In this document: in pieces, positions 19,701 through 27,814 of the stretch
Position numbering within the stretch: position 1 is the stretch's first letter
How the letters are laid out: each line of letters starts with the position of its first letter
NCBI GenBank assembly: GCA_016892645.1
Contig: JAFEMX010000005.1
Span: 62,001-126,000, forward strand
Length of the DNA stretch: 64,000 nucleotides
From: Micrococcaceae bacterium RIT 802
GTDB lineage: Bacteria; Actinomycetota; Actinomycetes; Actinomycetales; Micrococcaceae
Direction of reading: 5' to 3'
The notes under the pieces: model-generated
Database searches by the model: none
Told to the model about the DNA's origin: nothing
What the model saw: the letters and a program-made list of their open reading frames with translations, nothing else
Made by a program: the position numbers and the translations under genes

Positions 19701-20324
19701 GATGTTGAACTGGGCGGGCTGGCGGTGGGGGCGGCCGAGCCCAGCCTGGAGGAGACGGTCCGCACCGAGCTGGACCTCATGGCCGTGGACGTCAGCGGAC
19801 ACCTCATGTCCTCACACGCACCCCTGCTCTCGAAGCTGGGAACGACGCCGGCGCAGGACCTGCTGGGGCTGCGCAACGGCACCGAGGTCCTGGTCGCCGG
19901 GGTCCGGGTCGCCACCCAGACGCCACCGATGCGTGGCGGACGCCGCGTGGTGTTCATTTCCCTGGACGACGGCACCGGCTGCGTGGACTGCACGTTCTTC
20001 CACGAGGCACAGCAGAACTCCGGCCCCTTGCTCTTCGCCACCCGTTTGCTGCTGGTCCACGGCCTCACCCGGCGCACGGGGCCGCGCGGGATCAGCTTGC
20101 AGGCACTGCAGGCCTGGGACCTGGCCGACCAGGATTCGCTTCCTGCCCCCGGCCATCTGTCCAACCCTGACCGGGTGAAGGAGACCTTCACCGGTCTGCG
20201 GGGCAAGTCCGACAAGCACGACGGCGGTGCGCAGCCGCTGGCACGGAGGATGGAAGCAGAGGACCTGGACCACCGGGGACCTGGCAGCGTTCCGGAGGAC
20301 TGGCCGGAATTCGACGTCGGCTAA
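16701..20324 (+). CDS. dnaE2: Error-prone DNA polymerase III alpha subunit DnaE2
   Basis: Translesion polymerase of the SOS mutasome, 1207 aa. An N-terminal PHP-like domain starts FIHLNVASAFSAHYGASW; the C-family palm has the catalytic LPDIDIDVE, followed by GSQRVTLMSMQNGYRARGAVRD; the fingers region includes GFCKAHGAAFAVPTYQSAWLK; a helix-hairpin-helix and C-terminal OB fold (VLVAGVRVATQTPPMRGGRRVVFISLDDGTG) end the protein. GTG 16701 overlaps the DUF6504 stop. The usual partners imuA and imuB are absent here; only the LexA promoter and DUF6504 precede it. Confidence 0.93.
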   Translation: MSFIHLNVASAFSAHYGASWPQDLAHRAAAEGADALAATERDGLYGAVKHLKACRETGLDPILGVNLAVLGPAANTARHPVHAPRGRPRLQVQGRVIVLARGNCSGAGYRALCRLVSLAHEGTSAHRGAAGGKPVGVTHADLATCAVDPEEGTVLTVLLGPDSDVGQAALGRDPSRARSALGRWLARLGRAAVRVELVTHLNTPGERLSSAHAIRMLRAAQALDVPAVLTNAVRYADPDGAATADVLDSARALSSLETLTDLQPNGQGWLKSPGRMQALAREIAREAGEGALAAELLRATGALADWARMDPVSDAGWGIPVVPEASVIGITGRPDAELAARCEAGITRLLPRDAGSRALRDRLALELGTITDLGFSTYFLTVAEVSAMIADMGVRNAARGSGASSLVNFLLGISQVNPLAHDLLFERFLSRDRTTLPDIDIDVESAERHRVYEHIFERFGSQRVTLMSMQNGYRARGAVRDAGQALGMEDGDLDVIAKQLWRFSASNFREALEEKPELRPFAERMGAERQLDLLVDLTERLDRLPRHISMHPCGVILGDNTLLDRTPVQPSGLGLPMSQFDKHDMDPMGMLKLDVLGVRMQSAMAYAVSEVVRIHGDGEAVATAGAHPRGPGGALPEFLDADGAIALERVPLDDEPTYELIRTTDTLGCFQIESPGQRELIGKLAPREFNDLIIDISLFRPGPMQSNMVKPYLENRHGFAPENYPHSDLKPALAETHGVTVFHEQVLRIFDVMTGCGLAKADVYRRLLGNEQAEPRVEELYRARAMERGYPLGVIDEVWKTLKAFGSFGFCKAHGAAFAVPTYQSAWLKAHHPEAFLAGIWEHDPGMYPKRLLVAEARRMGIPILPLDINRSDASYRVERAQGLLPPATVPPVYRAPGTSRAGRLGIRLSLSGIHGVSGTEVKRVVAGQPYDSLDDVRDRSGLSRSSLRTFAALGAFDSLQQAAGRGNRADLMVHLAGRPTKTLAQRHRPITGQLPLPLGDVELGGLAVGAAEPSLEETVRTELDLMAVDVSGHLMSSHAPLLSKLGTTPAQDLLGLRNGTEVLVAGVRVATQTPPMRGGRRVVFISLDDGTGCVDCTFFHEAQQNSGPLLFATRLLLVHGLTRRTGPRGISLQALQAWDLADQDSLPAPGHLSNPDRVKETFTGLRGKSDKHDGGAQPLARRMEAEDLDHRGPGSVPEDWPEFDVG

Positions 20325-20396
20325 CCCGGACACCGCCCACGACGTAGGCTGGGGCAGAACCAGCCCGAGAGCCACCACCACGAGGGGATGCGCCGC

Positions 20397-20870
20397 ATGA
20401 CCAGCCCGGAACTCAGCGCGTGGTCGGCCACCGATCCCCGCTACCGCAGGTCGGAGGACTCGGCGTTCCTGGGGCGTGGCGCCGCCGTGTGGGAACGCAC
20501 CACGACCCAAGTCCTCCGCTGGCGCGTCAAGTCGGCCAGCGGATTCACCGTGGACTCGGCGGAACCGGTATCCACGGGAGACCGGTTGGACATCCGTGTC
20601 CACCTGCTCGGCAGGGTCATAGTCGAGCCCGTCGAAGTCATCTCCGTGGTCCTGGAGCCCGAACGCGTCGGGTTCGCGTACCGGACGATGCCGGGACATC
20701 CCGTCCAGGGAGAAGAGGCCTTCATCGTGCATCGCCACGACGACACGGTGAGTCTCACGATCCGGTCCCTCACCCGGGCCGCCCCGCAGCAGCCCTGGCA
20801 CGCCCTCTACCCCCTCCTGCTCATCGCCCAGCGCGTAGTTCGCCGGCGATACCTTCGTGCCCTACGTTGA
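20397..20870 (+). CDS. DUF1990 family protein
   Basis: 157-aa protein. GRGAAVWERTTTQVLRWRVK, VSTGDRLDIRV and RVGFAYRTMPGHPVQGEEAFIV are the DUF1990 signature; the C-terminal HALYPLLLIAQRVVRRRYLRAL is a usual family tail. Function unknown. GAGGGG at 20382-20387 fits ATG 20397 (9 bases) and is too close to ATG 20388. Confidence 0.85.
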   Translation: MTSPELSAWSATDPRYRRSEDSAFLGRGAAVWERTTTQVLRWRVKSASGFTVDSAEPVSTGDRLDIRVHLLGRVIVEPVEVISVVLEPERVGFAYRTMPGHPVQGEEAFIVHRHDDTVSLTIRSLTRAAPQQPWHALYPLLLIAQRVVRRRYLRALR

Positions 20871-20906
20871 TCGGTGCAACGAAAGGGCGGAGTGGCACGC
20901 GGGCCA

Positions 20907-21527
20907 TTACAGCACGGTGAAACCAGCCGGTAGCGCACGCCGTCCCGTGGCAGCCAGCAACATGGCGCCTCCCTGCCCGTTCCGCGCCGCGAGCTGGCCC
21001 ATCAGATCCAGGCTTTCGCTGGCGGCGCGCTGTGGGACGTCCAGCGGCAGGCCCAAGGCGACGGCGAGATCACAAGTATGGACGGTCAGTTCGAAGGTCC
21101 GGGTCGGCAGGTAGTCCTGCAGGTGCATGCCGCCCACGGGTGTCGCGACCGTGGCATCCGCTCGTTCGCTCGCGATCCTGGCGAGGACCCGCGAGGCGAT
21201 GCCGGACACCGAACGGACCACATCCGGTCCCAGGGCCGCTCCCGCTTCGCGTCCCCGCTGTGCGACGGCCGCGGGGTCGCCTCGTGTGGCCAAGGCGCTC
21301 GTGAAGTATTGTGCCGCAGAGGGGACGACCACGGATGCACATGCCTGGTCCAGATAGGCCTCGACGGTCAACAGGGCCCTGCTGGTGTGACCCACGAGGT
21401 CGCGGACCGTCCACTCGCCGAGGCCCACCTCGTCCCACCTTCCGGCACAGGACCGGGTGGTCTCCACAAACCACATCGTCGCCTCGCGGAAGGCATCGCG
21501 TCGCCCATCCCATGAGCTGTCAGCCAT
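20907..21527 (-). CDS. Mycothiol-dependent maleylpyruvate isomerase-like (DinB-fold) protein
   Basis: 206 aa. WDEVGLGEWTVRDLVGHTSRALLTVEAYL is the MPI N-terminal helix-bundle motif with its metal His; the C-terminal LPTRTFELTVHTCDLAVALGL is the second conserved helix. Members are mycothiol-S-transferases or thiol-linked isomerases; the substrate is unknown. ATG 21527 gives MADSSWDG; the longer frame runs into the intergenic region. Confidence 0.8.
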   Translation of the reverse strand: MADSSWDGRRDAFREATMWFVETTRSCAGRWDEVGLGEWTVRDLVGHTSRALLTVEAYLDQACASVVVPSAAQYFTSALATRGDPAAVAQRGREAGAALGPDVVRSVSGIASRVLARIASERADATVATPVGGMHLQDYLPTRTFELTVHTCDLAVALGLPLDVPQRAASESLDLMGQLAARNGQGGAMLLAATGRRALPAGFTVL

Positions 21528-21722
21528 CGCCGGGTCCTGCTCCCTGCCGTTTCGCCATGGCAGGAGACTACCGAGCCGGGCCACGGCGTGCCAGAGCGCC
21601 CGGGGCGTCGTCCCTCCTGCGGATTGGTTCGGGCGTGAACACGTCGGTTAAGCTGGATCCCGGCTGGCTGTGGTCACCGTATGCCACAAGTCATGAAGCC
21701 CCCAACGAACCAGGAGACCCAC

Positions 21723-23726
21723 GTGTCAGAGCAGATCACCCTCAGCGTCGACGGAGAACAGCGAGAGGTGGCTGCGGGCACTACCGGCGCCGAGCTGTAC
21801 TTCGATGACCGCGACGTCGTCGTCATGCATGTGGACGGCGTCCTGCGCGACCTGTCCCGAGAACTGGAAGCCGGCACCGTCGTCGAGCGTGTCACGATCG
21901 ATTCCCCGGCGGGCCTGGAGGTGCTGCGCCACTCGACGGCACACGTGATGGCCCAGGCGGTCCAGCAGCTGCGCCCCGGCGCCAAGCTCGGCATCGGCCC
22001 CTACATCACCGACGGCTTCTACTTCGACTTCGATGTCGACGAGCCGTTCACGCCCGAGGACCTGAAGGCCCTCGAGAAGATGATGCTCAAGATCGTCAAC
22101 CAGAACCAGAAGTTCTCCCGCCGTGTCGTCAGCGAGGACGAAGCCCGCCAGGCCATGGCCAACGAGCCCTACAAGCTCGAGCTGCTGGGCAAGTCGAGCG
22201 ATGCCGACGAGGTGGGCGACGGGGCCAACATCGAGGTCGGGGCCGGCGAAATCACCATCTACGACAACGTCGACCGCAAGTCGGGGGAGACCGTCTGGTG
22301 CGACCTCTGCCGCGGCCCTCACCTGCCCAACACCAAGCTGATCTCCAACGCCTTCGCATTGACGCGCACTGCGGCCGCCTACTGGCTGGGCAACGAGAAG
22401 AACAAGCAGCTCCAGCGCATCTACGGCACCGCCTGGCCCACCAAGGCCGATCTGAAGGCCTACCAGGAGCGCCTGGCCGAGGCCGAGCGCCGCGACCACC
22501 GCAAGCTGGGTGCGGAGCTGGACCTGTTCTCCTTCCCCGACGAACTCGGGTCGGGCCTGCCGGTCTTCCACCCCAAGGGCGGCATCATCCGCCGGGCCAT
22601 GGAGGACTACTCGCGCCAACGCCACGAGGAAGCCGGTTACGAGTTCGTTTACACCCCGCACATCACCAAGGGGCACCTCTACGAGGTCTCGGGGCACCTG
22701 GACTGGTATCGCGACGGCATGTTCCCCCCGATGCACGTCGACGAGGAACTCAACGAGGACGGCTCGGTGCGCAAGCCCGGCCAGGACTACTACCTGAAGC
22801 CGATGAACTGCCCGATGCACACGCTGATCTACCGCTCACGCGGCCGGTCCTACCGTGAGCTGCCGCTGCGCCTGTTCGAATTCGGCTCCGTCTACCGCTA
22901 CGAGAAGTCCGGCGTCGTGCACGGCCTGACCCGCGTGCGCGGCATGACCCAGGACGACGCCCACATCTTCTGCGCCCGCGACCAGATGAAGGACGAACTG
23001 ACCAGCACGCTGCAGTTCGTCCTGGACCTGCTCAAGGACTACGGCCTGGACGATTTCTACCTGGAACTCTCCACGAAGGACCCCGAGAAGTACGTCGGCA
23101 CCGACGAGATCTGGGAAGAGGCCACCCGGACCCTCGAGGAAGTCGCCACCGCGTCGGGTCTTGAACTCGTCCCGGATCCGGGCGGAGCGGCCTTCTACGG
23201 CCCGAAGATCTCCGTGCAGGCCCGCGACGCCATCGGCCGCACCTGGCAGATGTCCACCATCCAGCTGGACTTCAACACCCCGGAGCGCTTCGAGATCGAG
23301 TACCAGGCGGCCGACGGTTCCCGCCAGCGGCCGGTCATGATCCACCGGGCACTCTTCGGGTCCGTGGAACGGTTCATGGGCGTGCTGATCGAGCACTATG
23401 CGGGCGCGTTCCCTGCATGGCTGTCTCCGGTCCAGGTCCTCGGGGTACCCGTGGCCGAGACGTTCAACGACTACATGCAGGACATCGTCGCCCAGTTGAA
23501 GGCCCGCGGCATCCGTGCCGAGGCCGATCTGGGCACCGAACGGTTCCCGAAGAAGATCCGCAACGCCTCCAAGGACAAGGTGCCGTTCGTGCTGATCGCC
23601 GGCGGCGAGGACGCGGAGGCGGGCGCTGTTTCCTTCAGGTTCCGCGACGGCAGCCAGGACAACGGGGTACCGGTGGCTGAGGCCATCGAGCGCATCGTCG
23701 CCGCCGTGAAGAACCGGGAGGCGTAG
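21723..23726 (+). CDS. thrS: Threonyl-tRNA synthetase
   Basis: Class II synthetase, 667 aa: TGS domain ([19 protein letters not shown]), editing domain ([12 protein letters not shown]), catalytic core with motif 2 around [18 protein letters not shown] and the zinc Cys in MNCPMH, motif 3 [13 protein letters not shown], and an anticodon-binding C-terminus. AGGAG at 21712-21716 precedes GTG 21723; a longer start (ATG 21693) lacks a ribosome site. No T-box leader was seen. The HIT gene follows after 3 bases. Confidence 0.95.
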   Translation: MSEQITLSVDGEQREVAAGTTGAELYFDDRDVVVMHVDGVLRDLSRELEAGTVVERVTIDSPAGLEVLRHSTAHVMAQAVQQLRPGAKLGIGPYITDGFYFDFDVDEPFTPEDLKALEKMMLKIVNQNQKFSRRVVSEDEARQAMANEPYKLELLGKSSDADEVGDGANIEVGAGEITIYDNVDRKSGETVWCDLCRGPHLPNTKLISNAFALTRTAAAYWLGNEKNKQLQRIYGTAWPTKADLKAYQERLAEAERRDHRKLGAELDLFSFPDELGSGLPVFHPKGGIIRRAMEDYSRQRHEEAGYEFVYTPHITKGHLYEVSGHLDWYRDGMFPPMHVDEELNEDGSVRKPGQDYYLKPMNCPMHTLIYRSRGRSYRELPLRLFEFGSVYRYEKSGVVHGLTRVRGMTQDDAHIFCARDQMKDELTSTLQFVLDLLKDYGLDDFYLELSTKDPEKYVGTDEIWEEATRTLEEVATASGLELVPDPGGAAFYGPKISVQARDAIGRTWQMSTIQLDFNTPERFEIEYQAADGSRQRPVMIHRALFGSVERFMGVLIEHYAGAFPAWLSPVQVLGVPVAETFNDYMQDIVAQLKARGIRAEADLGTERFPKKIRNASKDKVPFVLIAGGEDAEAGAVSFRFRDGSQDNGVPVAEAIERIVAAVKNREA

Positions 23727-23729
23727 TCC

Positions 23730-24293
23730 ATGAGGATCCCGGAACACGACGAGGACATCACCGACGACTTCGAACTGGCCGGGGTCCCCGACTCCTTCCA
23801 ACGGCTGTGGACGCCCTACCGGATGGCCTACATCAAACGCGGCCAGGGCCAGGTGACCGACGAGGACGATTGCCCGTTCTGCACCGGGCCACGGCGCAGC
23901 GACGAGGAATCGCTCATCGTGCACCGCGGCAAGACCGCGTTCGTGGTGCTCAACCTCTTCCCCTACAACTCCGGACACCTGCTGGTGTGCCCGTACCGGC
24001 ACGTCCCGGACTACACGGACATCACCGTGGAGGAGACCGCCGAGATGGGGGCCCTGGCCCAGCAGTCCATGCGCGTGTTGCGTGCGGTGGCCAAGCCGAC
24101 CGGCTTCAACCTGGGGATGAACCAAGGGGTATCCGGTGGCGCTGGGATCGCCGCACACCTGCACCAGCACGTGGTCCCACGCTGGAGCGGGGACGGGAAC
24201 TTCTTCCCGATCATCGCCCAGACCAAGGCCATCCCGGCGGTCCTCGGGGACATCCGACAGGACATCGCCGACGCCTGGCCCGACCACCAATAG
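23730..24293 (+). CDS. HIT-family protein (AP4A phosphorylase-like)
   Basis: 187-aa nucleotide hydrolase/transferase of the histidine-triad superfamily. The triad is HLHQHVVPRW; DDCPFC near the N-terminus is a zinc-type motif seen in the actinobacterial thrS-linked HIT subgroup, and FPYNSGHLLVCPYRHVPDY is conserved. Probably degrades dinucleoside polyphosphates. Translationally close to thrS, as in related genomes. Confidence 0.9.
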   Translation: MRIPEHDEDITDDFELAGVPDSFQRLWTPYRMAYIKRGQGQVTDEDDCPFCTGPRRSDEESLIVHRGKTAFVVLNLFPYNSGHLLVCPYRHVPDYTDITVEETAEMGALAQQSMRVLRAVAKPTGFNLGMNQGVSGGAGIAAHLHQHVVPRWSGDGNFFPIIAQTKAIPAVLGDIRQDIADAWPDHQ

Positions 24294-24362
24294 GCCATCG
24301 GGCGCAAGTGTCTGGCTGCCGCCCCAGCGGCCTACCGGCAGGTAGCCGGGCGAACGCTCACG

Positions 24363-24408
24363 CGTGACGTCACGGTGGGCGGTGATGGGCGGCACAGAGG
24401 CTTAGGAT
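24363..24408 (+). promoter_or_regulatory. pdxS promoter with 12-bp palindrome
   Basis: A TAGGAT -10 box lies at 24403-24408. Upstream is the perfect palindrome CGTGACGTCACG (24363-24374), centred about 47 bases before the expected start, a plausible operator (for instance for a PdxR-type regulator; the binding protein is a guess). Confidence 0.5.
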
Positions 24409-24444
24409 GGAACGTACTTTCCCACCGTTTTGAAAGGACCCGAC

Positions 24445-25359
<915 letters not shown>

Positions 25360-25378
25360 ACGCCCGGCAGCACCACGA

Positions 25379-25409
25379 GGATGGCGGTTCCCCCGGGGGG
25401 CCGCCATCC
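25379..25409 (+). terminator. Hairpin downstream of pdxS
   Basis: GGATGGCGG (25379-25387) pairs with CCGCCATCC (25401-25409); the inner TTCCCCCGGGGGG can add pairs. No T-run. It belongs to the host side of the transposon junction. Confidence 0.55.
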
Positions 25410-25442
25410 GGCGTTAAAGCAGCAGTTCGGCCGGTGCCGATG

Positions 25443-25450
25443 GTATTACT
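25443..25450. repeat. Left target-site duplication GTATTACT
   Basis: Eight bases immediately outside the left inverted repeat; the identical octamer follows the right inverted repeat at 29141-29148. Eight bases is the expected duplication for ISL3. Confidence 0.9.
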
Positions 25451-25616
25451 GGCTCTTCCCAGATGAGGGTGTAGGTCGGCCGGGCGCGTCGGTCCGCAGA
25501 TAGACGTCGAGGTCTCCCGACGATGGAGGTTCCTACGCCATCCATCCGATAGACCTCGACGTGACCGACGCTACCCCGCCGGCCGGCTTCGGCCGCCCTG
25601 ACCTGACCGCCTTCGC
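25451..25616 (+). mobile_element. Truncated ISL3 left end (duplicate copy)
   Basis: Matches 27703-27868 at 159 of 166 positions, covering the inverted repeat, promoter region and the first 18 codons of the transposase (GTG at 25561). Homology stops abruptly after CTTCGC, so this is a deleted IS copy in the same orientation as the intact one. Confidence 0.9.
25504..25562. repeat. 12-bp inverted repeat over the transposase start, left copy
   Basis: ACGTCGAGGTCT (25504-25515) and its exact complement (25551-25562) flank 35 bases; the right arm covers the GT of the GTG start at 25561. The same repeat occurs in the intact copy. Confidence 0.8.
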
Positions 25617-25820
25617 GTCTCATCCCCATCGACCCTGATCGGGTCTGCTGATCCTCTCGACGAGAACGCAGCGACATCATAGCCACCCAACCCCGACCGT
25701 CCGGGAAGCCGGGGCACGTCGCATGGCCTGTGCTGCGGGCGTGTCGAGTGGGGCGTCCAGGGGCGACGCAGGAGCGTCGACGCGACGTGCTGAGAGGTGG
25801 TTCTAAGGCATGGCGATAGG
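25617..25820. other. Cargo region without a recognised gene
   Basis: About 200 bases between the IS left-end duplicate and the regulator gene. I see no protein-like frame, repeat or RNA gene. Confidence 0.4.
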
Positions 25821-26762
25821 TCAGGAACGGCGTCGCTCCCTGCGCAGGAGGGAGCGCAGAGTCTCGGCGTTCGCGTAGCCGACCCGTAGCGCGATCTCGG
25901 CGGAGGTGAGGTCCGTGGTTGCTGAGAGGTGCCGAGCTCGTTCGATGCGAAGCCGTTGGACGAAGCCGAGCGGAGTGAGGTTGAGCGCCGCACGGACTCG
26001 TCGTTCGAGGGTGCGCCGGCTGGTGCCGAGCGACTGCGCGACGAAGGCGACGTTGAACGGTTCGTCCAGGCGGGCGCGCACGAAGCGTTCGAACTCGACG
26101 ACGATCGGGTCCTCGTGCCGGAGATGTTCGTAGGCGACGAAGGCCGCCTGCGACGGACGCTCGTCGATGATGAGGAGCTTGGCGACATGTTGGGCCAGGT
26201 CGGGGCTGATCGATCGCACGAGTGAGAGCGCGAGGTCGATGTGGGCGAAGGCGGCGCCGGCGGTGACGAGGTTCCCGTCGACCACGACCATGGTGTCGAG
26301 ATCGAGGGCGACGGTCGGATAGCGCTTCAGGAACTCCGGCCCCAGGAACCAGCTGGTCGTCGCCCGCCGATGATGCATCCGTCCGGTCTCGGCGACGGCG
26401 AACACGCCGGTGCACGCCGCGGCGATCCGGGTGGTCGCCTCGTCGAGGCGCCCGAGCGAGGCGATGACCGAACGAGCATCTCGGCTCTGGAGGGCGTCGT
26501 TGGTAGCGGCGGCCGTAAGGGTTCCAAGCGCAGGGACGACGACCACGTCGAACTCTCCGGACTCCGACAGCGGGTGGTCCACCGACAGGGTCATCGATGC
26601 CGTCGTGGTCACTCGCCGTTTCGGTCCGAGGATGGCGAGTTCGATCGGGTCGATCCGCGGGTCGACATCGCCGCGGGCTCCGTCGGCCACCCGCACGATG
26701 TCGATGATCGACGCGATAGCCGAACCGAAGCAGCCGTCGATCGCGATCAGTCCGATACGCAT
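25821..26762 (-). CDS. GlxA-like AraC regulator (DJ-1/PfpI plus AraC HTH), transposon cargo
   Basis: 313 aa. Residues about 1-170 form a DJ-1/PfpI domain (GLIAIDGCFGSAIASIIDIVR, FDVVVVPALG, and the nucleophile-elbow region AAACTGVFAVAETG), followed by TSWFLGPEF...VDGNLVTAGAAFAHIDLALSLV. The C-terminus is the AraC HTH (FNVAFVAQSLGTSRRTLERRV, LTSAEIALRVGYANAETLRSLLRRE). Such proteins sense small molecules. It is divergent from the monooxygenase-like gene, which it probably controls. ATG 26762 has a leaderless-type box 7 bases upstream; the frame runs on to 26855 but lacks domain support. Confidence 0.88.
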   Translation of the reverse strand: MRIGLIAIDGCFGSAIASIIDIVRVADGARGDVDPRIDPIELAILGPKRRVTTTASMTLSVDHPLSESGEFDVVVVPALGTLTAAATNDALQSRDARSVIASLGRLDEATTRIAAACTGVFAVAETGRMHHRRATTSWFLGPEFLKRYPTVALDLDTMVVVDGNLVTAGAAFAHIDLALSLVRSISPDLAQHVAKLLIIDERPSQAAFVAYEHLRHEDPIVVEFERFVRARLDEPFNVAFVAQSLGTSRRTLERRVRAALNLTPLGFVQRLRIERARHLSATTDLTSAEIALRVGYANAETLRSLLRRERRRS

Positions 26763-26769
26763 GACGTAA

Positions 26770-26775
26770 ACAATA
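26770..26775 (-). promoter_or_regulatory. Leaderless-type -10 box for the cargo regulator
   Basis: TATTGT on the minus strand ends 7 bases before ATG 26762. On the other strand TACACT (26821-26826) may serve the divergent gene at 26871. Confidence 0.45.
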
Positions 26776-26870
26776 GCAATACTGCCGTATACGCCACTTC
26801 TCACATGCCCTTGCTCGTCATACACTGAACTCGCTTCACCAAGAAACCTCGACACCTAGGAGAACCCCTC

Positions 26871-27182
26871 ATGTCAACACCCGCATCACTTCCGTATGCC
26901 TTCGTCGCCAAGATCGTCGCGGCCGATGGACAGCACGACGCGCTCGCCGATCTGCTCGCCGGCGCTGTCGCGCTCGCCAACGAAGAAGTAGGAACGATTG
27001 TCTGGTTCGCGGTCAGGACCCACGCCGACACCTTCTGGATCTTCGATGCATTCCCCGACGAGGCCGCTCGCGACGCCCACGCCAACGGCGCCATCGTCGC
27101 AGCCCTGATGGCCAACCAGCACCTCCTCGGCGCAGCACCCGAGATCCTGGCGGCCGACGTCCTCGCGTCCAAGCTCCCGTAG
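26871..27182 (+). CDS. Antibiotic biosynthesis monooxygenase (ABM)-like protein, transposon cargo
   Basis: 103-aa single ABM domain: YAFVAKIVAADGQHDALADLLAGAV...GTIVWFAVRTHADTFWIFDAFPDEAARDAHANG...ALMANQHLL. Family members are cofactor-free quinol monooxygenases or small dimeric binding proteins. AGGAGA lies before ATG 26871. The divergent DJ-1/AraC gene makes an electrophile- or quinone-response unit plausible; that is inference. Confidence 0.82.
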   Translation: MSTPASLPYAFVAKIVAADGQHDALADLLAGAVALANEEVGTIVWFAVRTHADTFWIFDAFPDEAARDAHANGAIVAALMANQHLLGAAPEILAADVLASKLP

Positions 27183-27393
27183 TCCGCCAACGCACGAGAC
27201 GATCGCGCCCCGCCGAGCCGTCGCCAGGTCGCGACGCAACGCCACGCTGCGTTGCCGAGCGGTGCGAGGCCTATCGGCACACGGACAGGATGCCGGCCGC
27301 GAGCGCTCAGCCTGCGAGGGGTCCGTCGCAGAGGAGAGCGACGTCGGTGTCGGGCAGAGCCGTGAGGCCAGCGCATCGCGCGACCACCAGAAC

Positions 27394-27437
27394 CGAACAG
27401 CCCCTGCCCTGCGTTTCCGCAGGTCAGGGGCTGTTCG
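27394..27437. terminator. 20-bp hairpin in the cargo
   Basis: 27394-27413 pairs with 27418-27437 at 19 of 20 positions around a TTTC loop. It resembles the strong terminators found after tRNA genes in this group. Confidence 0.7.
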
Positions 27438-27471
27438 CCGGAGCCGCCTGTTGGAATCGAACCGACGACCG
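27438..27471 (-). other. Possible tRNA 3'-end remnant
   Basis: On the minus strand GTCGGTTCGATTCCAAC looks like a T-arm (one mismatch in the stem), followed by AGGCGGCTCC and then the hairpin. No 5' tRNA half with matching acceptor stem was found, so this may be a fragment or an old attachment site. Confidence 0.3.
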
Positions 27472-27755
27472 AATCACGTCGGCTTTGCGTCTATCGCTTG
27501 ATGCGCCCACTGGGCGAACGAGCCGCTGACCTGCGCAAACGCCGAGCGTGGGGGACGCCGCCATCCGATGGTGACCGACGACGACCGACCAGTACCGACC
27601 GTTTCACCGGAGCTTGCGGCGGCGTCGAAGCCGAGCAAGCTCCATTCCTTTAGCTCACCGCCCTCCTCCTCGCCGGTCCCGTCGTCGTCGAAGACGTTTC
27701 AGGGGTCTTCTCAGATGACTGTGTAGGTCGGCCGGGCGCGTCGGTCCGCAGATAG

Positions 27756-27814
27756 ACGTCGAGGTCTCCCGACGACGGAGGTTCCTACGCCATCCATCCG
27801 AAAGACCTCGACGT
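27756..27814. repeat. 12-bp inverted repeat over the transposase start, intact copy
   Basis: 27756-27767 is the exact reverse complement of 27803-27814, overlapping GTG 27813. A transcript entering from outside could fold and hide the start; an operator is the alternative. Confidence 0.75.

Larger units (their letters stand above)
27183..27702. other. Non-coding cargo stretch
   Basis: About 520 bases with no convincing gene. It holds the strong hairpin at 27394-27437, a tRNA-T-arm-like sequence beside it, and CG-rich sequence up to the internal IS left end at 27703. Confidence 0.5.

Noticed and set aside
16308-19802. 1164-codon minus-strand frame opposite dnaE2
   Set aside because: Composition-driven shadow; no start signal or motif, and the opposite strand is an intact polymerase.
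21585-21722. T-box riboswitch before thrS
   Set aside because: No T-box core sequence or specifier stem-loop was found, and the space is short.
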